Both the position numbers and the translations under genes were made by a program. A DNA stretch of 64,000 nucleotides from the NCBI GenBank assembly GCA_030770545.1, contig CM061106.1, positions 72,001-136,000 on the forward strand. Reading direction: 5' to 3'. Of the stretch, positions 33,861-47,500 are shown piece after piece (positions within the stretch are counted from its first letter, which is position 1; each line of letters begins with the position of its first letter). Origin of the DNA: Macropodus opercularis. Lineage: Eukaryota; Chordata; Actinopteri; Anabantiformes; Osphronemidae. Below the pieces are notes generated by a model. That model worked only from the letters and a program-made list of their open reading frames with translations. It ran no database searches and was not told the origin of the DNA.

Positions 33861-34434
33861 CTGGTTATTTACTGGTTATTTACTGGTTGTTCTCTGGTTA
33901 TTTACTGGTTATTTACTGGTTGTTCTCTGGTTATTTAATGGTTGTTCTCTGGTTATTTACTGGTTGTTCTCTGGTTATTTACTGGTTATTCACTGGTTAT
34001 TTACTGGTTGTTCTCTGGTTATTCACTGGTTATTTACTGGTTATTCGCTGGTTATTTACTGGTTATTCGCTGGTTATTTACTGGTTATTCGCTGGTTATT
34101 TACTGGTTATTCGCTGGTTATTTGCTGGTTGTTCTCTGGTTATTTACTGGTTATTTACTGGTTATTTACTGGTTGTTCTCTGGTTATTTAATGGTTGTTC
34201 TCTGGTTATTTACTGGTTGTTCTCTGGTTATTTACTGGTTATTCACTGGTTATTTACTGGTTGTTCTCTGGTTATTCACTGGTTATTTACTGGTTATTCG
34301 CTGGTTATTTACTGGTTATTCGCTGGTTATTTACTGGTTATTCTCTGGTTATTTACTGGTTATTCGCTGGTTATTCGCTGGTTATTTGCTGGTTGTTCTC
34401 TGGTTATTTACTGGTTATTTACTGGTTATTTGCT
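33861..34434. repeat. 11-bp minisatellite (CTGGTTATTTA)
   Basis: About 52 tandem copies of 11-bp units occur in three main variants: CTGGTTATTTA, CTGGTTATTCA/CTGGTTATTCG and CTGGTTGTTCT. The variants recur in patterned strings. Because 11 is not a multiple of 3, the same hydrophobic GYLLVI-type peptide appears in all three frames, so the long frames here are repeat artefacts. Confidence 0.97.
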
Positions 34435-37400
34435 GCTGTACCTTAACCGTGACCATATAGGAGGAACGGCCGTATGTGGGCCTACCTCTACCTGCTGTTT
34501 GTGATTAAACAGCAGTCAAACAACATGGCGTTAAAGACAAACAGGTGCTGAAATGAACTTGTCCTGTAGTTCAGCCAGCGCTGGACCAAGGTCCTGGCTC
34601 CAAACTGCTTGTTTTGCTGAGTCAGACACCTCCTTAGCCTCCGCGTTGGAACTGTAATGCCTGGACTTCCAGCCTCTCTGACCTGAAGGTGTCCTGCGTG
34701 AACACGCTGGCGGCACTAAACTACTTCTGTGGTACCAGACGCCATTTCAGAGCCGAGGAAAGGAGGCCGCTCGGACTCAAGATGGCGGCCCAGTTAACAA
34801 ATGTTAGACAAAGGAATTTGGTTTGAGAATGTTCATTGAAGGAGTCAAGGTTGCAGATGCCGCTCAGCTTCTTCAGTGGCAGCCTTGTGTGTGTGGCACC
34901 GTTATCTCCGTCTAAACGCAGCGTAATGCGCTGGTTCTGATGTAGTGAGCAGAGCTTTGGGCCGGTGCTGATCTAAAGTCTGATGTGGGAGGACGGGGAA
35001 CTCCACGGGTTTACACCGTGCGTGATAAGAAATGAATGCCCAGTCACCATGAGCTGCCTCTGGGGGCTACAGGCTTGGGTTGCGGGCTAGAGAGCGGTTT
35101 CAGAATGCTGGGTCGGACCAGCGCCGAGCATCGGTCATCAACAGAACCCTGAGGGTTTGATAGTATGATAGGTGAAGTAAATCAGACGGATCAAATGCTC
35201 TGTGGATGAGGTTCTGATTACACGTGCTGATCGTGGTCGCGGCCCATCGTCACCGCTCACCAACATGGACTAGCTTTGCTTCCAGCCGGGTTCCCCTTGT
35301 CACAGTCCGTATATGACTCTGTGATCGATACATGCGTTCTGTTAAACTGATCCAACCAGGTTGACCGAGCTGCTCGGAAGAAACCAGGACGAGTTTAGTA
35401 GGACGGGCCGACCTGCTGTATTTACCGACGCCCCTCTGTCGTAATCCTCCCACTGTCCTCTGCATATGTGATTCGTCTGGGGGACAGTAGGCGCCTAAAG
35501 CTGCGACCTCTGACCTCTGCCACTGCTTAATGTAAACATTGAAACATCGACCACGTAGTTTTAACCGTCGTTGATTTAATGACTCGTTTCGTAGTGACAC
35601 ATAGTTGCCGTTTACTAAATCTGCCGCGGTTGAAGAGGTCTCGCACCATCTTACTGCTCTGGCTCCGTGGAGTCTCGAGGTCACGTGGTCGGTGTTTTCA
35701 GTGTTTTCATTCCTCGTCACGTGTCAAGGACGCAGCTTTTCCCCTGCAACCGTTTGTCTGCGTTATTCGTCACGTTGTGAAGAAGCCCCTGCTGATGTCT
35801 GCCCACAGGGAGGAGCAGAGAAACGTGGACGTCCTGATCCTTGCGCTGACTTTGACCTCAGTTCACTGTAATGTTTAGTGTTGAGTCTTCCAGTGAGTAG
35901 CTGTTGTGTAGTGGACGTCGGTGCTTCTCTGACAGCTGCTGGCAGGCAGGGAAACAAACGCTCGCTGGTTTTAAAAAGCCTTTGCTGACGGAGTAGTTTG
36001 AGACTCTCTCGACGGTTTTTCAGCTCTTCTGTCTCAACCGCCATCAACACCACAAGCTGTTGCTTCGTACTTTAATGCGAAGAAGAGCGAATATGTGTTT
36101 TTCTGTTCGGACCTCAGAATATGCTGTGATGTGCTGGATGCAATGGCCTCGAGCCCGAGCGACATCAATCCACATCTGTGGCTTCCACCATTTAACAATC
36201 ATTGATCTGAGGCCTGGCTGTGGAACTAATGGACATAATTCCTAAGGGGACGTTAGAAAAGTCCAGAAATCTATTCGGTACCGAAGTGAGGCCATAGAGA
36301 CGATTGCTTTGATTTGTAGAAGTGTGGAGTCTTGTTTGTACACTTGGTTTTCTCTGCCTGCTTTGTTGCCTGCGTGGAGCATCTGGGCCTCTACGTCTAG
36401 ACCGGAACCGCCTCTGCCGGACTCCTGGACATCGCACGGTGGCTCCCAACACTGTCACCGTGTAAAGCAGTGGTTTCTCTGAGGCCTCGCTAGGCCTCTG
36501 ACTGTCTGACTGTCTGACTGTCTGGCTGCAGGACTGCAGCAGCTTACTGTTATTATTAACATTTCAGCCGTGCTGGCAGCGTTGGGCTCTGACGTGCGGC
36601 GCCTAAGCCTCGCCACCTGGGTCGGTGCCTTCCGACAAGCGTACGCAAGCACAGCTTATCGTTTTTAAGATACCGACACATGTCTGATAATAAATGAAAT
36701 GGCAGAGTCGTCAGAGGCGTCGGGAGATTGAAACGAACAAATAGTTCAACTGGCAGCAGAGCCTCAGTCTGATGTCCCTGATGTCTGCGCAACAATGGGT
36801 TCGCGTGCGTTTTTGTTCTGTCTACAAACGGGATAAGCGCTTGCGCTCAGACTGTCTCGCCTTGAAGGCGTTCGCAGCGCTGCGCTTTGATGTGCACATG
36901 AAAAGTGATGAGGAGTCATGTGGAGAATGACAAACAGGGCTGGAGAGCGAGGTTAAGCGGAGGCGGCGTGAGGATGCTACCTGCTTTACTTTTGGACTCC
37001 GGGCCCTTCGCTTCGGCTCTTCCACCACGTGATCTTCAGGTTATAGCTGCTTGTACCACCTGGACCTCCGGGTCCCAAACGCGAGGCCCAGCAGGGGAAG
37101 AGTGTGGCTGATGCCTCCTCCTCCCTCGTTCACTCACGAGGAGGCGTGAGCTGTATCAGTGCTTGCCACGCCATGACCTAACTCCACACAGCAGCCAGAT
37201 GGGATCTGTCACAGGGAGACACGTAGGATTTCTGGACTGGCGCTTGTTGTGCCGGTCAAGGTCCAACTGCGCCCTGAGAAGGAAATGAGCCTTCGTGGCT
37301 TTGAGGCCTTTTCACTCTCTCCTCGTGTTTGTAGAGTTGTGCGCTGTGACATCGGAGGCTAACACAGAACAGAACGCGCTGAGCCGTGCAGGTAGAATGA

Positions 37401-38083
37401 CATCCTGTAAGCCTGGGGCCCGTCCTCTGTCCTCATACGCTCACCATTTACAGGGGCCAGCTGCTTGATGTAGCTGCTTCCTGGGTTCACCGTTGTTATC
37501 TTGTGCTGTGGAGCAAGGCACTTAGTAGCTGCTCTGTGGCCACCACATTTCTGCTGGTGAGGGCCACAGCGTGATTAATGCCTGGCTGGGAGCGAAAGGA
37601 GCACTTTCCTGCCTTCACCCCCTCTAAAGAGCGAACGGCGCTGCCAGCGTTCTGCTGTGTAGTACAGACTGGTCTGGAGCTGGGACGTGCTCTAATGTGC
37701 AGGGCTTGGTTCTAACAGGCCCCCTTTTAAACATAAAGGTCATGCTCTGAGTCCAGTCGCAGCACAGTTGGCTGTAGGGTTGGTCCCCTTTGTGATGTCA
37801 TAAAGGGAGCAGTGACATCATCCCCATCTGCCCCCACCACCGTCCAGAGCAACCATGTATGGTTGGGCGTTGGAAGAAAATCTACTAAGTAGAAGTAAAA
37901 CACATGGAGAATAGTAGAATATTAGAAGATGACAGGTCAGTTGTTGATAAAAAATGGAGCTACAGCATGAGACGAGGTGAAAGTTCTCACAGTTGGACCA
38001 TGATGTTTCTTTATTTATTGTGCAGCATGTTACACACGTTTCCCACCAAACTCCTGCAGGGCTGGACTACTACAAGCTGTTCG

Positions 38084-38557
38084 CCTCTGTCCTCTGCTTC
38101 TCCTCCATCCCCTGCATCTCCTCCATCCCCTCTGTCCCCTTCGTCCTCTGCTTCTCCTCCATCCCCTCCGTCCTCTGCTTCTCCTCCGTCCTCTGCTTCT
38201 CCTCCATCCCCTCCGTCCTGCTTCTCCTCTGTCCTCTGCGTCCCCTTCGTCCTCTGCTTCTCCTCCATCCCCTCCGTCCTCTGCTTCTCCTCCATCCCCT
38301 CCGTCCTGCATCTCCTCCATCCCCTCTGTCCCCTCCGTCCTCTACATCCCCTCCGTCCTCTGCTTCTCCTCCATCCCCTCTGTCCCCTCCGTCCTCTGCT
38401 TCTCCTCCATCCTCTGCTTCTCCTCCATCCCCTCTGTCCTCTGCGTCCCCTTCGTCCTATGCTTCTCCTCCATCCCCTCTGTCCCCGTCGTCCTCTACAT
38501 CCGCTCCGTCCTCTGCTTCTCCTCCGTCCTCTGCTTCTCCTCCATCCCCTCCGTCCT
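38084..38557. repeat. 27-bp pyrimidine-rich minisatellite
   Basis: A tandem array built from 9-bp pieces (TCCTCTGCT, TCTCCTCCA, TCCCCTCCG) forms a 27-bp unit, almost all pyrimidine on the plus strand. Long mirror-like homopyrimidine tracts of this type can form triplex DNA. The open frames rich in Ser/Pro are by-products of the 3-divisible period. Confidence 0.93.
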
Positions 38558-41389
38558 GAGGCTGGAGGAAGCGTGGGTAGGTAATCTATTACTGAGCTAA
38601 CCCGGGATTACAAAGATGGAGGGGATCTGAGCTCCTCTTTGCCAAGTGTATGAAATTCTCTCAATCCACGCTGGCAGCTATTGGCGCTTTCTGACCGCAC
38701 TAATGTTCTCAATCTGGCTTTGAAGAGCTCAGCTCCATCCCACCAATCCCCTCTTCATTGTGTGTCACTTTGTGGCAGTGTGTGCAAAACAAAAATGGAT
38801 CACATGAATAGGATTTTCGAGGTGAGCCTGCTGCTCCAGAGTCAGTGGGAGGATTATGTTTGGTTTATGATAATACATTTAAATGCAGGAGATGGTCGGT
38901 GTAACGTCCAGCTCCCAGCGAGTCCACGTGGCTGCAGAGGAGGCTGGAGTAGAGCAGCAGCCTTGGGCTGAGCACGTTCCGGCTGCGGTGCGTCATGGAC
39001 CCAGAAGCTGAAGCTCGGTCGCGGGTCGTCCCTGAATGGAGGCCGACCATCGGCCACGGTGCCTGTTCCAGCCGCCGCAGGTCAGAACTAGATCCTGTTG
39101 ACAAGCGGCTAAAGGGACGACGCAGCAGGTGCTGTGAGAATATTTAGCCGCGTGTTGTCATAGCTGCACACTGACCCTTAGCATCGCTGCATGAGCGTCC
39201 AGAGCTGCTGCCTCCTACTCCAGTCCAGCTGGCTACTGCTAGCTGAGCCATTCAGTTTCATGGTTCTGTGGCCCGGAATAAATAGCTCTGTGGCACCTTG
39301 TATACATGCATTTTTAACAAGGACAAGCCAGCGGTGAAGTGCGACAACCTGCAGGTTCTGTTCCACAGGATGTGAAAAATGTCTGCTCCTCCCTGAACAC
39401 AGCAACAGAGGGTTTGTGTTCGCTCGTAATCCTGGGACCGCTGTCACATCTTTCCTGTCAGGGAAACCGAGGAACGTCCAAGCGACTACGTGCCCTTGGG
39501 CCAACGTTTAGCGACTCGGTCCCCAGGGAAACGTATCGGCCGCGCGCCCTGCGAGCAGGTGAAAGCATAGTGAGCATTGATGAGCCCAGGGAAACCTCTG
39601 TTTGCCTGACTGGGCTGAGTAGAGCCCGACGGGTCGGCGCGTGGCCAGGACCTCATGATCGGCAGCACGTGACCCGTCTCGTGTTACCGCAGAGTGGCAG
39701 CGTTAACAAGACTTAGTTTGTAGTGTCACACTCACGGTAGATGCGTGGAACACGACACACGTAACAAAGTCCGGTGGGAAGAAGCACAGAATGAACGAGT
39801 CCGTGCCTTCGGTTCAGCCCACGCTAGGCAGGGACCCTGAATGCAGCAGCGCTGGCTTATTGTTTCCGTCGAGGATGCTGACACGCGTACTGTACCGCAA
39901 AACCAACATCTGAGCACGAGCAGCAGGTGGAACCAGGATTTATGCTGTTTACCACAGAGTCTTACAATCACTGTGTGTGTGGGTGGAGGTTTGTAAAGCT
40001 CGTTTTCAGCAGAAGGCCTGTGATATAAGATTCATAAAAAATACATGTCTGTGGATTCAGCTGAAATCTCACTGTCCTCTGGGAGAAGCGTGCTGTGCAA
40101 ACAAGGCTGGCGATTCTAAAAGTGACATCACAGCACGAGAAACACACGAAAGCAAGCATTTTAGGACTGAACTGGTTCCGTTTGGTTCACGCTGGGGTTG
40201 ATGGAGTCCACTGGCTTTGACACCGGTTCTGAACCATGCAGCCGTAATGCGCTTCCAGTCTTGTCTGACAAAAGAGGTGCGATGTGTCACAAAACCACAA
40301 ACGGGTTTCTAGAGAAGAGATAAAGGTCAGAGCAGATACGAGAATCGACGGGAAACAACCAGGCAGACGTTCCAGATGAGCAACGATGAGCCAGAAGAGG
40401 AGTCAGAGGTCGAGTCCAACAGCAGAGTCCGGTCACCACAGAATCAGGCTGGTGTCTGTCGTCTGTGTGTGAACATGTGTGGTCACTTCTGCTTTACCTG
40501 AAATACGATTAGACTATGAATATGCAGTTAATAGTTATAGCAGGGACAGGCTGAAAGGTTTGTGGATCAGCTCCTGCTAACGCTGAAGCATTAGGGTCAA
40601 CTAGTGTCTTTGAAACACAGGCAGTAAGTGAACAGGCCGCTAGCATCTAGTCTGAACAGCGTCTCGCGTGATTAATGACAGGCCAAAGTGTTTTCAGTCT
40701 AATCTTGGCTGTTTTAATTGCATGTGACCTCTCTGGACCTTGAAGTGTTATTAAAGTAACAGATCTGAAGCTCGGAGAGGAGAGTTACTTATCACTCGTG
40801 GTCAGTGCTGCAGTGAAATGTCCAGGAAAGGAAGAGCTCCCGATACCGGTCTCCTCCTCGACGCCCTTCCTTCCTCTGTCTGCACGTCCTCGTCTCTCCG
40901 CGGCTCCGCAGCGTTTGAGCTTCCTTCACTGATGACTTTACATAAGAGCGTAAATCCGTGAGTAGCAACCAAATGCAAATGAGCCACGTGTCCTAACGGT
41001 TTATGTAAGATGGCAAATCTGTGAGTGGGCAGCGGCACTGAACCGATGCCAAGGTGAAGAGAAACGGGAACAGACGTCCAAAAAGGATGCGTTTTAACTC
41101 CAATTAGCAACTCGTGCGCATGAATGAGCCGTTTGCGGTGCTCAGTAGTTCAGCATGTTCAGCATGTTCAGCTGCGGCAGGCCTGCACTAGGACCAGCTC
41201 ATTTCAGGGCCTGACGATGGGAACGGCTACCAGGACCCGCTCAGCCTGAACGGACCGGAGGCCTCCCTCCAGTTCATCAGATACAGGTACCAGCACATCT
41301 GTGTCACGCGTCAACGCTTCTGGCTTTAATGAGCAAATCCCCTTAACGAGCACGCGTTGCACCGGCTTCACGACGTTGCATCAAACATT

Positions 41390-41508
41390 AGGAAGTGTGA
41401 CGTCGTGGGCGTGGCCACGGTGTGGGAGCAGGAGAGGAAGTGTGACGTCGTGGGCGTGGCCACGATGTGGGAGCAGGAGAGGAAGTGTGATGCTGTGGGC
41501 GTGGAGCA
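41390..41508. repeat. 45-bp tandem repeat, about 2.7 copies
   Basis: Units start with AGGAAGTGTGA at 41390, 41435 and 41480. The first two share TGACGTCGTGGGCGTGGCCA and end GGGAGCAGGAG. The third is diverged (TGATGCTGTGG). GGGCGTGG words resemble GC/KLF boxes. Confidence 0.92.
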
Positions 41509-44500
41509 GCATCTGTGGCCTGTAAACCTTAGGTCGTCCATTCAGACGGTTGGTACTAGTGAATACATATTTGGAGGCCGACAGGCTTCTGCTCCCTGCA
41601 GCGGTGACTGTCACAGCAACCCTGGAGTTTTAAACTCTCATTGCTGCGACTCAGGCGTCCTGCTGGACCCGCTGACGGCTGGCGGAGGTTTCCAGCTGCA
41701 GGTGGACCAGCACGTTACGTGTGTGTGTTTCCTGTACAACACTAATTGAGGAAACAGTCCTTTGAGATGCAAACAAACTTTGCTTGGTTCATTGTGAAAC
41801 ACAGTTCTGAGATTTATTGGGTTCTGTGAGATGAGATGAAGAAGAGGAATAAAATGAATTGTTTCTTCAGAGGATGCACAAAACAGGGAGGGATGAAGAA
41901 AAGTGCGTCTCTCTCAGGAGAGAAGCGTTTGAAGTGGAGGAGAGGAAACGCATAGAGGAGGAGGACAGATAAGAGCAGGATGGAAGTGTGGCGCGTGGTA
42001 CCAGCAGTGGCAGAGCTTAAAGAGCCTCTGAATAAGAAAACCTGGCCGTGACTCGTCGCTACGCTTTAATCCTCGAGCTGCAGCGCGGCTGAGCGTCGGC
42101 GCAGTTTGTGTATCATCCTGGTTTATTGTTTACAGTGTAGAAAATCAATCTTGGCTCAGCTGGAGCTCATCTCTGCCAAGCATCTCCTCTGAAGTACACA
42201 CTGAGCCCGCAGTTGACGGACACTTCCCAGATCCGCAGCGAAGGCGCTGAGGATCTACGCCGCGTAGCCGGCAGCGGCGCAGTAGCTACGATGCCGCTGG
42301 AAGGAAGTCAAGCGACCGGAACACGCGAAAGGAAGCCAACGTTCGTTTCCCCAACACGTGTGTCGATGCGATAGCTTTCCAAGGACCGGCGGTAGTATAA
42401 TAGCGATTTATCACCGCCCTGCTGGTCGCCTGGACAGAAGCAGGGGCGAAGCGCGCTGAGCTAACCACGATGTGCCCCGTGCATCACCCTCTCAGCGCCC
42501 CCGGTGTCCAGAGGCCGTGGTCTGGTGCCGTTCGACTGGAACGGCTTCCTGTTTGCAGGCCAGACACGCTCGGGGAGAAACTGTGGCTTTGTTTGCGGTT
42601 GAGCTGTTGCTTGGAAGTCGAGTCACATCTGTGTAACAGTCTACAGCAGGTGGGCAGGCTGCTCCGAGGGGGTGAGCTGCTTACGTCACTGCAGGGTGAC
42701 CGAGCACAATGATGCTCACTGAGCAGCGCGTGGCCGTTAGATCGGTCCCCATCGGTGGAGTCAGGCTGGAGTCAGTCTAGGGCGTTAAGGAGTGTTTTAG
42801 GTGGCCACACTGTGGATGAAGCAGAGCTGACCGTGCTCGGCCTTAGGCACTAGGTCGCCCGGATCGGCTGGGCCTCAGACGTACTGGACGCTGGATGACG
42901 GGTGGAGGATGCGTCTGCGTTCCGGTCCGGCTCACACTTTCACACACAGCAGTTAAATATAGGTTTTCTGTAGCTGACGTCAAACACTAAGAACTGATGT
43001 TTAATAGAGGCGGAGAAACGCTACCGTCCCACACGACAAGAAGGTGATGCAATAATTACACCTCGTCCCAACCACCATCGCGTTTGTCCTCGTGAGGAGC
43101 CGGTGGTGTCATAAGAAGCCTGAAGTCTCCCAGCGTCTCTTCCAGGAGGAGCTTTGTTTGGACTAGAGAAATGATGACGAGCAGATGGTGAAAGGCCACA
43201 CGTGTCCAGCTGTTAGACTGTGAACATGGCTAAACTGCTGTAGGGGAGATCCACCGTCAGCGCCAGGGCTCTGTTGTGGGCACTGGGCTGCAGACGAGTA
43301 AACACAGGCTGTCAAAGAGCAGCGACGACGAGGCTGCTAATTGGCTCCTCTCTGTTTCTCTCACCCTGGGGGAGAAGAGCAGCACAACTACATTCAGGGT
43401 TGTTTGCAAGGCAGCAGATTGGAAGACACGCCCCAGAAACATGTCATGTCATCGCGTGCTAAAGCGTCCAGAAGCGTGAGCGCAGCCCTGGAAGGTGGCT
43501 CTCGCTCCCTGGATGGATCCCTGCCAGAGGAGTCGTAGACGTGTAGATCCCTGTAATCGCCTAAAGTTTTAGAAGACTTTCCACGATTAAAGTGACAGTG
43601 GCGTAAATGGTAAAGACGCAGAGTAAGCCTCTCATTCCTTCTGCCTGTGAAGATGTGGTGTGTTGTCAGAGCCCAGCAGTGACTCTCCTTCTGGATCTGT
43701 GTTTGCGTGAAGGAAGCGGTCGGGCCGGTCGCTCCTCATTCTTCCCTGCAGACAGGTTGCTCTGTCGCGCACGTGAGGCCTCTCGCTCTCCCTCAGGCCG
43801 TTCGCACGCTGAGCCGCGTGGGAAGAGTCGGTTGGTCGCACAGGGCCGTGAGCTCTGCAGCGTCACGTGGTGGCGAAGGTCTCGTCTTGGTGTCGCGGAC
43901 GCTCGCTACCGCAGGTTTCCCCATTCCAACAGCCGTTACTGGAGAAGGAAGGGGCTGAGCCACTGCTGCTGTGCTGCGAGGAAGTGGATTGATGGCCACG
44001 GTCTAGACGTTGTGGGTTTAAGGAGAGATGTGTAACGGCTTTAACAGAGCGTTGCCTGCTCTGACCTGTTCTAGTGCGAAGCCTTCACTCGTGGGTGGAT
44101 TTTAAAGGCTCGCGTTAGTCGTCACCTCCGTAATGATGATGAATAGGTCCGACTGAACATGTCCTGCGCTTCACACCCGTCAGTCTGGAGGCTTGCGACA
44201 GATGGTCCCTCGCTGTCTTTGGACATTGTTCCAGACTAAAGCCTGAGTTAAGCTGCAGCTCCTCCTCCTGTGAGTTGCGTCATGTACGAGCAGATCGACT
44301 CCCAGCTTCACAACAGACTGGCTGCCAGTACAAACAACTGTGGCAATGTGCACAAGGGCCTGACGCTCGTCTTTCACTTCACTAATGCTCAGTGGAATAG
44401 AAAAGGACCTGTACGATCACGGTAGATCACGATGGTAGACAGCAGAGCAACAAACCAGCAGACTGTGACACTTTCACACGGGAGGGAACAGCATCACAGA

Positions 44501-47500
44501 CGGGAGCTGGTGTTAGAACTTAGCCTGACATCCGTAACGGCTGGGCAGAGGCAGAGGCTCCTCGTTTGGCCCCTAAATTCAGGTCCAGTGTTTGTGTCTG
44601 TCTCTGTCTCCCACTTGCCCCAGCGTCACCGTTCTTTGCTCTAGGTGTTTGACCAGCTTAGCTCATTCCTGGAAAAGGGGAGATCAGATGTGCTGAGCCA
44701 ACGGTCCAGGCAGCAGGTGCAGTGAAAAGCGTTTGGTGAGCTGCTGAAATCATCAGGCCTGATGTGCAGGTGAGGTCAGTGTGTACATGCAGCGTACGTG
44801 TGCATGTAGCAGTCAGTGAGTGGCACCAGTGAACTGCAGGACGTTTAGGGGCCTCGTTCTGTTGAGCAGCTGCTGAGTCTTTGCAGACTGTGCTCTTTTC
44901 TGCCGTCATCCCGTCTTCATCTTCTGCTGGAGCCGACCCACACGCTCTCTCTCTCTCCGAGAGGATTAGAGATGCAGATGGTACGACAGCTCTTTGGTGT
45001 CCCCTTGTTATCTAAAGTGATGGTGCTCCTAGCGCAGCATGAGCATGTGCTTGTGGGTATTGTACCGGTCCATAAGTGTCTGGAGTACAGACGAGACAGC
45101 CGCCAGTTAAAAGGCGATGCCTCCAGCTGCTGCGCTCTGTGGAAGCAGACGCTGGGGTTGAGGTCACGGCTGAAGACCTGGTTTAGCACACAGCACTGGA
45201 ACAACATGGTCACTAACAAAATGGTGGAGAGTTCTGACTGGAAGACACACATGGTGTAGGTGGCAGAACTGGCAACTGCTCGTGTACCGTATGTCCTTTG
45301 CCCTGATTCGCTGGAGCAGACCAGAAGGGGTGTGGCCAAGTGAGCATGTGTAGGCCCACGCGACGACGTGTTGGCTGTAACACTGCAATATGACCTGCAA
45401 CCTGGCTTTTGGTTTGTTTGTTATGGCTTTTGATAGCCGTTCTCATTTCCTTGTGTGTGATTTGTTGAAGGAAATCAAATAACGTGAGTCTAAGTGGCCG
45501 CATAGTCATTTGATCAAAGAGTAAAGTGAGTGTCGTCTGCATACGGGCGTTTAATTTAACCTAGAGGGAGCGGGAGCACACGGGAGACTTTCATTTGAAC
45601 AATGTTTCTAAACTCAGTAAGCCACAGAGTTAACAATCATTCCAGCTCTGTTGTGGGGCACAGCTCTGTGTATTGTGCGTATGTATCCCACTCTAACGAA
45701 TGCAAACACAGCAGCAGCTCCCGCAATTCTGCTCATCTGCTTTCATGTCTCGTCAGCATCCCTGGAGAGAGGCAGCCTGCTGAGGACACACGCTCCCTGT
45801 GTGACTGGAACTTGGTTTCATGGTACGATTAGACCAGGCCGGGGTGACGGCTTAGCGCCGAGCCTTCTGGGAAACGGCGTCCTACGAATCTGGAGGCACT
45901 GGTCTGTACCTGTGGAGGGGTTTGTGTTGATTGGTTGCCCTTCTGTAAACGACAGACACCAACGCACGTGAGACATCTGGCCTGACTCCAGTAGGATAAT
46001 TACAGGAAAGAGCCTCTTGACTCTGAATGCTTGTTGATTGCGCTGCCTCTTCCTCTACTGCAAGTCAAGAGAGGATGTTAAGTGTTGTGGGTCTGCATTA
46101 ATGTGTGCGTGTGTCGCTATGGCAACGCTGGAGGAAGGGTTGTCAGACTGTTGCAGATTCAGTTGAGCACTACATAGACTAACAAACGAGCACGGTGTGG
46201 GGTTGAGGCTTGGCCATGTTGTCTGCATCGCGACTCTCTCGCTGGGAGACCAAACCCTTCTTCACAACCTGCACAGACGCTGACAGATGGTTTTAGTCAA
46301 ATCGCTGGCGGCTCTGTTTAAGCAGCACGTAGCTGCTGAGCGTATAGCAACGAGCGGACTGACGATGACGCGTCACGTTCAGCGTCTGCACAGTCAGCCC
46401 ATCATTTTACTGACATTGTCTGTATCTCATCTTGTCTTTGTTCACACATGATTAGAAAACTAATGGCTGCAGCGTATTTGGCTTTACTGAGGGAGTGTGG
46501 GTTCCCAACATCTGACTGCAGCAACATTCCAAGTGTCCGGGTTGGTTAGATCAGCGACAACCAATCGCAGTCTTCGTGCAGAGCAAACCGCTAGATGGAT
46601 GTTGCACTGGGAGTTGTAATTCGAGTGTGTGTGGTGGTCGACAGCCCCATCATTAGATCCTCTCACTGTGCGGGTGCCTCCAGCTCCGGTGCAGTCTGCT
46701 GTCTGGCCGTGGCTAGTCTAGCTGCTTTAGCTGCTGTTTAGCTCATTAGCGCTGGTACCTGGCCTCTTCCACACAAACGACTCTGGTGGTTGTGTTCCAG
46801 CTTCCAGGCTCTACAGTGGGTGACAGGAGATGGATGCCGGCCCTGTTTTACAGCGGGACAAAGCTGTGAGGACACGCTTTCGAAGCGCAGTCAAGTCCAT
46901 TAGTCCTGCAGTGCAAAGCACGTTTGCTGTGGATGCACATTCTATTCTTGTTTGAACTTTGCTGGGCCAGAAGGCCCTGAAGCTCCCGTCTCACATGAGA
47001 AGCCAACACACGTGGAACAAGCCCCTTTGTCTTGAGTTTGGTATGAAGGGTCAGCCTTCGAGCTGCAGTGCATCTCATAAACCTTTCATAATATGCAGCG
47101 TTCTGAGGCCCACGGTGGATGATGGTTTCATGAAGTACGTGCTGACCTGCTCCGTGCTTGGCATCTGTTCTCCGTTTGTCTGTGCTTTCCAAGACATTTG
47201 AACACTTCTACTTGTTACCTGCCCGTCTCACGTTTGCTTTTGACTCGTCCATAGTTCGGTCTGATCGGCGTAGTGACGTGTAACAGCGCGGTGACTGGCT
47301 TTATCCTCCCACTCAGCGCGGTGTGAGACCAAGCTGGATGAAACCATAAAAGGAGCCGTGTTCCTGAGTTGGGTCGGTTTGTTCCTTTCTTGCCTTTGTG
47401 TGATGAGGAGAAGGAGAAGGAGTGACGGCGTGTGCCCTCCTTTGCCTTCCTAATAATAACTTGGAATTAGACGCAGGTCTCCTACGTCTGGTTCTGAGTG

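Noticed and set aside
33829..34504. Long hydrophobic open frames in all three plus-strand frames that look like membrane proteins
   Set aside because: They are translations of an 11-bp tandem repeat, so the same peptide appears in each frame. There is no start or splice context.
37904..38584. Pro/Ser/Leu-rich open frames in two frames
   Set aside because: Products of the 27-bp pyrimidine minisatellite, whose period is divisible by three.
41208..41286. Exon-like segment (acceptor CAG, donor GTACCA) encoding PDDGNGYQDPLSLNGPEASL and a few more residues
   Set aside because: It needs incoming phase 1, but plekha5 exon 3 leaves phase 2, and in that phase it has an early stop. The peptide does not match PLEKHA5. 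Without transcript support it is not called.
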